NCBI GenBank assembly: GCA_013399855.1
Contig: VXAY01002912.1
Coordinates: forward strand, 695,816-759,815
DNA length: 64,000 nt
From: Oxyruncus cristatus
Taxonomy: Eukaryota > Chordata > Aves > Passeriformes > Cotingidae
Direction: 5' to 3'
The position numbers and the translations under genes are program-made. Shown here piece by piece: positions 13,647-24,764 of this stretch (positions within the stretch are counted from its first letter, which is position 1; every line of letters starts with the position of its first letter). Under the pieces are notes generated by a model. The model was given only the letters and a program-made list of their open reading frames with translations, ran no database searches and had not been told where the DNA came from.

Positions 13647-16600
13647 GGATAATTAGGTGTGCAAGATTTTGTTACTTCTTACACAAATCAGTAGAAACTT
13701 GGAACCTAAAGAAATATGGAATTAAGGAAGAAATTATATTCCTACTTCATGGTTATGTGGACTGGAAGGTAAACAAAAAATGAGATTAACAACCTTAAAA
13801 ACAAGAAGCTAGAGGTACAGCAAGTAGTACAGGTTTCAAATCAGTACCCAGTCCATTGCCGCTGACTTGTAACACCTCTCCCAGTGCAGCACTCTAGAAA
13901 CACAGATAGTGGGAGGGAATCAGAGGAGTGCCCTACAAATATGATGAGGGAAAATTAACAGAGAAGGCAGCAAGGAACACAGACATATACCTTGTGGAAA
14001 GGAAGGGAAGTCAAAAGTTTATTCTCGCCACTGTGGCTGTTACAAACCGTAACCAAGGAACAAGCCAAGGCAACATATCTTTGTAGTGTCACTAGCCCTC
14101 AAGAAGCATGAAATCCTAGATAACAGGTCTCACCTCACTCCTTGGTCAGCTACCACAACCCACCAGACACCGCAGCACCACAGCAAGCTAGCATGAGGGC
14201 TCCGAGAAGTTACTGAATTTAAAGGGAGAATTAAAGTCTCTGTTTTTCCATTCCTTGATTTCTTATGAAAACAAAGCATTCCAACTTAATTCTGCATTTA
14301 TTTCAACCATGCATGGGGACTTGTTTCGGTATATAAATAGCAATGAAGTAATTGTAACCAGCAATATTCTGAGATGAAACTCTTGCATCACACTTCTCTC
14401 CTTGATCTCCCAGCTAAGCTCAGCCTGATGGCTTTTCGCCAACATTAACTTTTTTTCCCTCCTTTTTTCTCATTTCCTTCATGTTCTCTGTGAACCAAAC
14501 TATAAATTATTATTTTGAAATAGGCTGCATTACTTTTGCAAGACAGCTTCATCCAACAACTGTCCTCAAAATCACGAGGAACTCATTAAAAAATGCACTT
14601 CTCACCCAGAGTAAGCATACTATAGTCTGCCTCGTTTGATGACTCTAATTAAAGTTTTCCAAGTGGGATATGCAAACTGATTATCTGCTCTACAGAGTTT
14701 CAGCGGGAGCAGAAAGCATTTAAATCTCCTGAAATTAGACTTATTTGATTAAATGCCCTATTCATGCTTCAAGTGTTTTAAATTTCTCTTTTTTAGAAAA
14801 ACAAAACACATATGGCTTGGGGGGTTTTAGTTTTGTTTTTTACAGTTTAGCTATATCACTTTTAACTATCCGTTCTACATAAATATTTATATAGGGATCT
14901 TTATCTTCTTCCCCTCAAAAAGGAAAAAAGAAAAAAAGTAAAAAGATAACTTGTCCCCGTGTACCAAGTCAATTCTTACTTTGACTGTCAAGGGAACTTG
15001 CCTTGTCATACTATTTTTCAGCACATCCCTTTTGTTCCAAATTTTCAAGACCTGAATAAAAATGAGAAGCTATTATGCAGTACAGAATAAAAAGAGATTG
15101 CTCTGTAAATTTTCCTAGAAATTACAATGTTTTATGCAAATCAGCACATTTTAGCCAACAGATTTTTTCTTCAGCCTTAGCATATATAATTTGATTCCAC
15201 ATCAGCTTGTGAGCATTTTTCAGATTAATCTCCCATCATCTTTTGGCCACATCATTTTAGTGTACAATAAAAATCACAGTAAAGCTTCAGTGCAGTCTAA
15301 GCTGTCCCATGAGGTCATGGCTCTCCCTGAAGAGCATAATCCAGATCTAATTTCAGAAGGAGCCAGGTAGGATTTACATTTCTGAATGAACATATGACAG
15401 ATCTGTGTCTATTCAAGTAAAATCCTGCAGGTTCTTCCAGCAGTGTTTTTACCCAGTTCTGCTAAAGCATCCTTATCACCAAGGTACATATGCAATCAAA
15501 AGGAAAGTTTAGGGTTTGGAATTTTTTATTTATTTCCTTTCTAAACACATATAATGTATTCAAACCATTGCACAGTTCTAATGCCTCAGCGGGAAGTGAA
15601 ATTTTCTCTGTTCTTTTTTGTCTTCTACACCCTTCTGGAACTTCTTAAGGAGTACACTTCCTTTGCTGGATTAAGGACTGTTGCAGTTACTGCCTCAAGA
15701 GTGCTCCATGTTTGCATGCATTACTGTGAAAGATAACATCCCTTAAGAGGGATAGAACTTCAGGCTATGAATCTGATGCTCTTTAAAGCAGACAGTATCA
15801 TGCCTCTGATACACAGCTTGATTTCAGCTACTTTTGTGAAGATCAGATTAAAAGAATAACACAGCAAACCACTAGCATATTAACAACAAATACAACAGTG
15901 CCCACAGAACACTTACCTACCACTGCTTTTCTCAGCTGTTACATTTCATAGCATTCATACCACACGTATTCTTTCCTCCAGGCTCAGATATATCCCCCAC
16001 ATCTTCCAACTCCTCATCACAGTAGCTTTTGTTTCAGAGGAAAGTACTGGGTGAGGCAGTCAAACTTTTGTCCTTGTTTCATTGTAAAGGTCTGAAACCT
16101 TTGAGTTTCCCATTCCTTAACTGTATACTGATGAAGTGTTTTTACAAGGCCATATTGAACTACAGTTCATAGACTATGGTAAATTTGATCTTCATTCTGC
16201 CACTGAACTCTCAAAAATTAATTTTCTTATCTCTAAATGGCAGAAATATGAATTAAACAGATTGGGGAGCATTTATCTTATGTCAAGATATACGAGCGGT
16301 CTGAGCAACACTCTTTCTTCTTCTGCTACTAACACACACAAAGAAATCTGTTGATCAGGTATTTAGAGCATTCTTCCTTTTCTACCCAGCAGTTGCAGAA
16401 TTCCTTGGAGTCTCTATTTGTCATTATCATTGAAAAGTGACTTTCAGAATTCTGGAAAAAAGTGCCTGTGCAAAATCTACCACATACTGATCCAATAAAT
16501 ATATGTTTATCACACAAAAGTAAAAATGTGCTTGAAAGAAGTCTTTCCCCTAAAGCTTTCCATTAGATTTGCTGCCAGAGAGCTGCAACATGACTACACT

Positions 16601-16666
16601 GCAGCCAGCTGCTCACAGAGACGCAATCGTTCCAACGCTGATGGTTTAACCAATATCTCTAAGGCA
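13647..16666. other. Non-coding stretch, no gene seen
   Basis: No gene or recognised repeat. The interval 14480-14790 has the look of a conserved non-coding element and is listed separately. The rest is AT-rich unique sequence with small chance open frames. Confidence 0.5.
14480..14790. promoter_or_regulatory. Candidate conserved non-coding element
   Basis: This segment combines homeodomain-type cores (CTCTAATTAAAG, GATTAAATGCC), a POU-octamer-like ATGCAAAC and a GATTATC site. It is complex sequence with no low-complexity runs and no long open frame. Such composition is typical of conserved vertebrate enhancers. This is inference from texture only; conservation cannot be seen in one genome. 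Confidence 0.25.
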
Positions 16667-17055
16667 GGAAGGTACTTCTTGATCATCTAGACCAACCTCC
16701 TGCTCGAAGCAGCACCAGCTGCAGCAAGATACTCAGAACTGTGCGTCAGGTTTTGAGTATCTTCAAGGACCTCCTCAGCCTCCCTGGGAGAACTGTTCCA
16801 GCACTGACCACATATACAGTAAAAAAGGTTTTTCTTATGTTTCAGTGGAAACTCAGTGGATTTCCTGTATTTCAAATTGTGCCTGTTGCTTCTTGTCCTG
16901 TCACAAGACAGGTATTTATACACATTGATGAGCTCCATGAGTCTTCTGTTCTCCAGGCTGAACTGTCCTAGCTCTCTCAGCCTCTCCTCATGTCAAATGC
17001 TCCAATCCTCTCAACATCCTGTAGCCCTTTGCAGGATTCCCAGTGTCTTCTACAA
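16667..17055 (-). mobile_element. CR1 LINE 3' part, minus orientation
   Basis: On the plus strand this reads as antisense CR1: GGAAGGTACTTCTTGATCAT, CTAGACCAACCTCCTGCTC, and later CTTCTGTTCTCCAGGCTGAA with CTCAGCCTCTCCTCATG. Read on the minus strand, 16687-16938 translates to a decayed end of CR1 ORF2. The terminal ATTCTRTG octamers are missing, so the extreme 3' end has been lost or has decayed. The neighbouring segment 17056-17175 comes from a different part of the same type of element. Confidence 0.85.
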
Positions 17056-17175
17056 GCTGCTTATTCACTCATGCAGGTCTTCTGCCACCTTTGCTTGATT
17101 TCCTGGTTGTTAGAATGGACCACTCTTAGGTTTGGAGGTGATCCTTGAAAAATCAATCAGCTCTCCTGGACTGTA
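17056..17175 (-). mobile_element. CR1 ORF2 linker fragment (internal region)
   Basis: The minus strand translates, with stops, to FKDHLQT, then RKSSKGGRRPA, then VNKQL. This follows the CR1 ORF2 stretch between the endonuclease and reverse-transcriptase domains, which I recall as FKDHL..RKSSK..GRRPAW.N.EL. It joins the 3'-end fragment 16667-17055 directly and in the same orientation, although these parts lie more than 1 kb apart in a full element. The simplest reading is one CR1 copy with a large internal deletion; two independent insertions are the alternative. Confidence 0.75.
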
Positions 17176-19818
17176 TCACATGTGTTATCAGTGCCAGTAC
17201 TAGTCCAGATACATCTGCTGCCCCGACCAAATCTCATAGAACACTGGTAGCAAGGACTGGACTGCTGTAAATGCTCTGTTGAGAAGACATCAAAGTAAAG
17301 GTCCAGCCCACTGAGGCCATCAGCACATTGTTAGGAAAAAAGTCATTAACCTTTAGGTGTCCTGAGCTATTCTGAGAAAATGATAGTAAAGCTGATGTGA
17401 AACGTTACACAGATATAATGAAATTCACACAACAGGGTACATTTGAAGCCCAGATAACCTATAGCAGATCATGTACAATGTGAGATTATCCATTATTGAC
17501 ATAAAAGCCATGATTTCCGAATTGTTTGACACTTGCCTGCACCTGAACTGTTCATTTTCACACTGTGCACAGCACTAGTTGGACTGATGGCTACATTTGC
17601 TATAAAGACAGCTACACCATGTCAGACAAGAAGCCTTTTTATCCCCATATCTTCTCAGCAGCAGGTATTGAAAGAATGTGAGAATATTCTGTACGTGTTC
17701 TGGTTCTTCCTAAAGATCTTCTTCCCATTTCCTGTAGTCAGTACCCCACGACCTTCCTGTAACCATGCTCTTTGAGAAGCAACAAATAATCACTTGCCTC
17801 CTCCGTCCCTTTATTTTTCCATAAATTTTTCTCATTTCTTCCTTAGATCTCTCTACAAACTGATGTTCTAATCCAGTTAGGGTCCTCTCAAGAAGCAGCT
17901 GTTCCATGTACTAGGTTATTCCAGTTTCCCCTTTCTGGTGCACTCCCCTAGCTCAGCTACTGTCTCTTTAGATAAGGTAATATTCAAGATATGGGGGCAG
18001 CATGTGCTTATACAGTGGTAAAAAGATGTTTCCTCTTCACTTCTCACCTTCCCTCTTAATTAATTTCTCACAGCTTATTTCCCATCTGGCCACTGGAAGG
18101 CACTGAGTTGGTGTTTCAAGAAAGCATTTTTGTATAATTCCTGGTAACTAGAGCCCACAATTGTCTAGGTACACTGTGGATTGTTTTCCCTCATGTGTAT
18201 TACTTGGCATTTAGTGACCTGGGTCTCCATCAGGCAACCAGCACTTCTCAACTTTGCCCATGATCTGGTGATTCTGACTGACTATATCTGTTCCTATAAA
18301 AATATCATGTGAGGTGTTTTGAAGTTCTTGTAGCTGTACACTTGATGGTCACTAGCACCGCGGAACTTACTGTCCATACTCATCAGTCTCCAGGCGACAA
18401 CCACCTCCTTACTGTGGTCTCTGCTAATTGGGGGAGACCGCCAAGGGTTGGGATGCTCTGGTTCACCATAGAAGTCACTTCATACAGCCAAACTAGAATT
18501 ACTGGGATTGAGACTTAGCAAAAATCAGTGTGAGATGGCCTGTCTCCATCACGGTGTGGGGTGTTTTTCAGCCAGCTCTAAGGACCAAGACTGTGGGCTC
18601 ACTTGTATCTTTTCACAGATTCTGAGCCACTGGAAAGCTGGAGCTGAATTGAATGGAAGAACATAAATATCATTCCTCTGATACTGCAGCAGCAATTTAT
18701 TTTCCAAATTTTTCCATACATCTTATGTCCAGGGTGTATATATCATCATCACCATTTTTTTTAAATATTCAGTATTTTCTAGAGCTCAACAGACCCTCAT
18801 TAATATCAGACCAAGCCATCTTGCCTTAGATTCCCTAAATACCTGCCCTCTTTAATAAAGGATTTTCAGAAAGAGGCTCTGGGAATAAAAGTTCCGCTTC
18901 ATCATAGGAAACATTTCAAAACCTGCACCCTCACAGATATAAATGCACATATACATGCACATAACTACAGTGCTGTATACACATAACTACATAGCAATTG
19001 CTAAAAACTTCAGTATTTAAAAATACACTCTTGTCTGCACAGTTTTTTTGGAAGTGCCTTACAGGATGTAATTCTAAATGATCCAAACATGAAGGGAATA
19101 ACTCCAAGATTTCTTTCATTTTTCTCCTCCTCCAGGTAATTGGTGAAGGCATTTTTCTCTTTTCAGCCAAACAGGATTTCATGGACTGCGGTTTATTTGA
19201 AAATCCTGCAAGAAAAGACCAGCAAGAAATTTCCCTCCAGAGCTACCACAAGAAAAATTATCTTCACATGGGGAATTTCATGCTTTTGTGAGCTCATAAA
19301 AAAGTACAATATTTACTCTTGTACTTCATAACATTTATTCTTGCTTTAATTTTTTCCCTAAGTTTAAAATACTGATTTTGACATTTTGCCTCAAGAACGT
19401 GTTGCTTAGTCTGCCAAGTGGGAACCAGCATGAGCTCAGGCCTCATTGAGGAGGTGAAATTTTATTGTGCTTCTCCCACCTTTAAAAAATTCTGTGTTGT
19501 AAAATATGGCGTTATTGTATATTCCAAATTCCATATGTACCCAGTAAGTTAATCCAAGACAATGCAGACCAGGTAGACTTTTAAGCACGAACTACTCCTG
19601 GAGCAAAATCTAACAGGTCTGCACAGCTGGAATAGGTTTAAGCCCTGGCTCTAAAATGTTTTGGAGAGGTTTTGTCTCAACGTATGGGCTTTAAGAACAC
19701 AAATTCTCTGGAGCTGAAGTAAACTTCCAATACCAGAACCCTGAAACTTCAGCAAAGAGGCTGAAAGCTAACAGCAGTTGTCATCCACAGTGAAAGGAGT
19801 TCTGTGGGATTCATTTGG
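17176..19818. other. Non-coding stretch with one weak exon-like segment
   Basis: No gene established. Some of 17176-17270 may be further decayed CR1. At 19167-19291 (plus strand) a strong acceptor-like tract precedes an open frame ending in TGA; this is treated as a finding, not a gene. Segment 18930-18995 is rich in alternating ACATA/TACA units. Nothing else was recognised. Confidence 0.5.
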
Positions 19819-20817
19819 GATCACAGAATCACAGAATATGCTGAGTTGGAAGGGACCCAACAAGGATCATCCAGTCCATCCCCTGGCCCTGCACAGGACC
19901 ATCCCAGAGCCACACTATGTGCCTGAGAGTATTGTCCAAATGCTTCTTGAACTGTCAGGTTTGGTGTTGTGACCACTTCCCTGGGGAGCCTGTTCCAATA
20001 CCCAGCATCCAACTGCCCTCTGGGGGAAGAACCTCTTTCTAATACCCAATCTAAACCTCCTCTAACACAACTACAGGCCATTTCCTCAGATTCTGTCACT
20101 GGTCACCACAGAGAAGAAATCAGTATCTGCCCCTCCTGTTCCCCTCACAAGGAAGGTGTAACTGCAATGAGGTCTCCCCTCAGTCTTCTCTTCTCCAGGC
20201 TGAACAGACCAAGTGACCTCAGCTGCTCCTCATACGGCTTCCCCTCAAGGCTCTTCACCATCTTCATTGCCTTCCTTTGGACAATCTCTAAGATCTGAAT
20301 ATTCTTACATTGCAGTGTCCAAAACTGCCACAGTATTCAAGGTGAGGCAGCCCCAGTGCAGAGCAGAGTGGGATAATCCCCTCCCTCGACCGGCTGGTGA
20401 TGCTTTGCCTGATGCCCCCCCGGACACGGGGGACAACCTGCTGTTGACCAGGACCCTCAGGTCCCTTTCCAAGGTACTGCTTTCCAGCATCTCATTCCCC
20501 AGTCTGTACCTACACCCAGGGCTGACCCATCCCAGGTGCAGAATCCAGCACTTTTCCCTGTTGAATTTCATAGAGTTGCCCAGTCCTCTAATTTGTTGAG
20601 GTCTCTCTGCAGGGCCTCCTGCCTTCGAGGGAGTCAACAGCTCTTCTGAGTTTTGTGTCATCTGCAAACTTGCTCAGTATCCCTTCCAGTCCTGTGACCA
20701 ATCATTTATGAAGACATTGAAGAGCACAGGGCCTAAGATGGAGCCCTGTGGAATCCACTAGTGAGAAGTCACCAGTCTGATGTTACCCCGTTCACAATAT
20801 ATCTCCCCATAACCATG
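19819..20817 (-). mobile_element. CR1 LINE, ~1 kb 5'-truncated copy with ORF2 remnant
   Basis: The plus strand opens with ATCACAGAATCACAGAATAT, then GCTGAGTTGGAAGGGACCCA, the reverse complement of a CR1 3' end. The element therefore runs on the minus strand. Its left part is the 3' untranslated region and the end of ORF2. Further in, the minus strand translates to pieces of the reverse-transcriptase C-terminal half: MKFNREKCWILHLG, YRLGN and LERDLRVLVNSRL. Near 20700-20765 it gives WIPQGSILGPVLFNVFINDW, the conserved PQGS..GPxLF block. In-frame stops and frame breaks show it is dead. The 5' truncation falls just upstream of that block. The tail type matches the short copy at 42302-42396. Confidence 0.92.
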
Positions 20818-23800
20818 AGTATGTGAAATATATGTTCATAACAGAGTTTGTGGTTGTTGCTTTGTGGTTTGCATCATTGAGTCGGTTGTCTGCAGCCGGA
20901 GCCCTAAAATCTATGCCTTGAATGCTTTCTTCATACAAATGGCTCTCATACTTACACTGTATCCCTGAGCATTCTGCATCACTTACTGTCTTTCCTAATA
21001 TATTTGTTTACTTTTTAGTAAACACTGCTTTGCTGTAAAAACAACTAGAGCCCTCCCAATTGTTTTGTGGCTTGTGTAGTAAAAACAGCTCTTTTTAAAC
21101 TTAGGAGATTTCACAATGTGACTACTCAACCTGTATTAACGTTGCTGGGAGCCTCTTGTTTTTGCCCAAGGTAAAAAAAATATCCCTTCATTAATATACA
21201 TTATGCTGTCCCTGAACACATCCCACTATAAAATACGAAGCTGTAAAAATCTGGAATCTGTAAGACTGCAGACACTTATTTCTCTCTCCTCGTGGATGCA
21301 TTCACTTGTCCTTCTCAGCATGCCAACTTCTGTGCTAACCCTGTGCTAAGCAAGGAGAAAACATAGGGTGGAATGCCTTTTGTATTTAACTATTTCCCCA
21401 GATGACACACTACTCATCCTTAGAAAAGCAGCACCTTTAAGGAGTATGTTTCTTCTGAGACCCTTGCAAAAATAATCAGTAGTGTTGGAGTTTATCTGTG
21501 CAATCAGCCTGTAATCTGCACCAAAACCAGCAATGGTAGGGCTCCTTTTCTCCTAGGAAAAATGTTAGCCTTTTAGTCTAGAGTTAGAACATTTCAGATC
21601 TGAAGAATCTGTCCTACAGATCTATAAACACTTCTCAAGACCTTCAGTTTGGGTGCCTAGTGCTCCTACTCTACACACGGTAACCTCTGGTCAAATTAAC
21701 ACCCCAGGTACACACGAACCTCCCATGGCCCGTTCACCTCCCTTGGCTCCATGGCCAGGGTGCTCTGTGGGAGATAAAGTACCACTGGTTACTTCCACCT
21801 CGGGAGGGGACAACAGAGTGCTATAACCACCAGGAAGTATAGCTTTTAGCCAACGCTGGTTTTGACAGAGCATTTTTAACCCATCCTATGGAGAGACTTG
21901 AGCTGCGCTGCCTCACTGAGGTGAGCAACTTTGTTGACTGGCCCTAGGCAGCAAATACGTGAGAAAAACCTTCCTAAGTGATAAATCTAGAGCCTACAGC
22001 TGTACAGTGATGATGTGGAACATCTGGAAGGGCTGTGCTAAAGAGAACACTGGGAACAGAAAACCTCCAAGGCAGTTTACAACACAAGGGCATTCACAGT
22101 GCCAGCCCTCCAAAAGTACAGAGTTAATGGGAAGCTGTTATATGCTGCCTCTGTCTCTTTTCTGGCAGTCCTTCAACTTCTAATTAAGAATGGTGCAAGT
22201 GTGATTAGAATATTTAGTAAAATCTGAATAGTTTATGGTTTCTACTAAGTTACTTCCCATGAATCCAAAGAACTCCTAAGATCATTCTGAATAATAAATT
22301 AAGTTGTTCTTATAGAGACAAGGTATCATTATCTAATATTCATCATGACAGAATATAGTCATCTTACAATTTATGCTGCAGTATCCAAGATATTATCTAA
22401 CATCCATTATCAGCTATGTCTTGAACTGACTATATTACATTTATTTAAAGAAATTCAGACAGGTGAGATGTTCTACAGAGACGCCATTTTCAAACAAGCA
22501 AATGGGGAAAAAAGGCATTGACTGCTATAAATGTAATAAACTCCTACTGACGTCTCAAACTCATTACAGCTCACTAACAAGTATAAAGGCTGATTATTAT
22601 GATAAAAGAAATAGAGAAATAGCTTCCTTTCCTTCATAGGAAAGGAAGTGTGACAGCTACTCTTCATTGCGCTGATCCACCTGACTGTTACTCTTGGATT
22701 CTGCCCAACATGATTCCCATTCTCTTTGTTAATACTACATTCATGAAATAATCCCTTTCCCCCCCTATTTTGTAATGCCAGCCTTTGAACACAATCTAAG
22801 ATATACAGGATGCAATTTGAGAGCTATATTTGCTATTTCTAGGGAAGCAATTTAACTGATTATTTCTTTTTCAAGTCCAAAAAGTTAAAATGATGCAGCA
22901 CAGTTCATATGTCAGTTCCTCCCCCTGGCTTACCGATAATAAGATGCCAATGAGATGAAATTTATCATCATGGAACTAGGCTACTGGGTACCAAAGAGGT
23001 ATTAAAAGATGAAAAATCCCAACAAAAAGTGCACAGAAATATAAAATCCACAAGGTATGTAATCAGTGGTAGAACAGCTAGATTATTCTATTTAATCATC
23101 CCCTCAAAACAAACCAGCACTACCCAAAGCCGCATGGCTTGTTTACATCACGGATAAAAAAAAGCTATTTTGGAATAATAATGGGTCATATCTTTTCAGA
23201 TAAAACAGAGAGGATCCTGATGTAAAAATGTGTATTTGAAAACTACTTTTTATTTTGTGACTATTCCCATGTTTTGTCCCTTGTACATTATGAGGATTGA
23301 GTCTTGCCTGAAATTTTCATAGGCCTCGCTTATTGACGATGTTAACAAGACAAATTCAAACTTGACAGAATGAAAGAGAGGATCAGGTTTCCCTGTAGCC
23401 TGGGAGGAGCTGAGTCAATTCCTCTCAGCCCATAGGTGAACTTCAGTATTTGTTCTGGGGCAGGCAAAGCAGCAGCAAGCTGAGCCTTTCCTCCCTTCTC
23501 TCCTTTCTGCTCCAAAATGCTTCTACTGCCACTATAAAGGTCAATTTGCCAGTGACGCCAAGATGCCTGAGGAGCAAAAAGGGCTGCTCAGATGTCCCAT
23601 GCTGAGTGCACTTATTCAGATGAAGTCTTCCCAATTTTGTTTTCTATATTATTGAACGGTGGAGTGAAGCAAGTGAAAAAGGGACATCAAGACACTGCTG
23701 CTGTCAGACTTCATTTAATGTTTGCTTTCCTCAAGACCAAATACATAGCTTGATGTTACATAATGCTGCTATAAATCAATTAATAATTTGCTACAGAAAT

Positions 23801-24637
23801 TATTATTTTTTCATATAAAGGTTAGTTTTCCCTACTTTGATCCCATTTTGATACTAAGATGTGCAGCAGGTCCTTCTTAATCTCAGGCCACAGCCATACT
23901 AGAAAAAGCTTTTGTAGACAGAGAAGATTTTTTCGTAGCATTTTTTTAAACCAGATTATATGAAGTCAAGGATGTAATATATGGATGACAGTGCATCTCA
24001 GAGTAGTCCCAACTGAAACACTTGCCTTTTAGCTTTCTCCACTGAGTTTAAGAAAAGGAACAGGATACTTGAAAACCAGTCACAAAAGCAAGAGTACTGG
24101 AGTAATTTGAAGTACATCCCCCCCTTAAATTTATTGCAATTAAGTATGTCCACATGGTTTCCTTGACCCCAAACTTGGCAACACATGGTTCAGAGGAAAC
24201 ATAGGACTGAATTCTTGAAGTAGGTATGACTTCGCTAGTCTGCATTTTCTTTCATGGAAAACTAGCATAGTAAAGAAGAGGTTTTTGTGGCTGCCCTTTT
24301 ATGTTTTCAAACAACATAAGCGGCACACGCAAAGCAGCTTATCCATCCGTGTGACACCACCTGGCCATTGGTGCCCCAACAGTCCTGCTGGTGGCCTGGC
24401 AACCTGCACCAGCCCACAGGAGGCCTCCACCAGCTCCAGCCCCATCGGCAGTAGGTGCCTTCGGAGGAGACCCAGATGCTGAGGGCTTGGAGCTGTGGAA
24501 GGGTTGGGAGGTCAAAGGCAGACCTCTATGGCAGCTGTCCTGCCTACAGTCTTCTGGCATGGTTTCCCAGGCAGCCCTACTAACTGCTGCCAGTCCCATG
24601 TGGAAAGAAGCAATTGATTCAAAACTTCAAATATTCC
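20818..24637. other. Non-coding stretch, no gene seen
   Basis: AT-rich unique sequence. Short open frames exist but none is supported. Segment 24285-24600 is noticeably more GC-rich and open in more than one frame on both strands, next to the CR1 end that follows. No repeat family was recognised in the rest. Confidence 0.5.
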
Positions 24638-24764
24638 TTCACTCAAGAAATGACTGGATGTGGCACTTAGTGCCATGATCTATTTCAAATGGTGTGATCA
24701 GTCAAAGATTGGACTTGATGATTTCAGAGATCTTTTCCAACCTAAATGATTCTATGATTCTGTG
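24638..24764 (+). mobile_element. CR1 LINE 3'-end fragment
   Basis: The order ATGACTGGATGTGGCACTTA, GTGCCATGATCTA, GATTGGACTTGATGATTTCA, TTTTCCAACCTAAATGATTC, TATGATTCTGTG is a near-textbook CR1 3' end in plus orientation, closing with two octamers. It is a short 5'-truncated copy. The left boundary is approximate because similarity fades before 24638. It sits between two GC-richer open segments (24391-24600 and 24768-24980). Confidence 0.9.
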
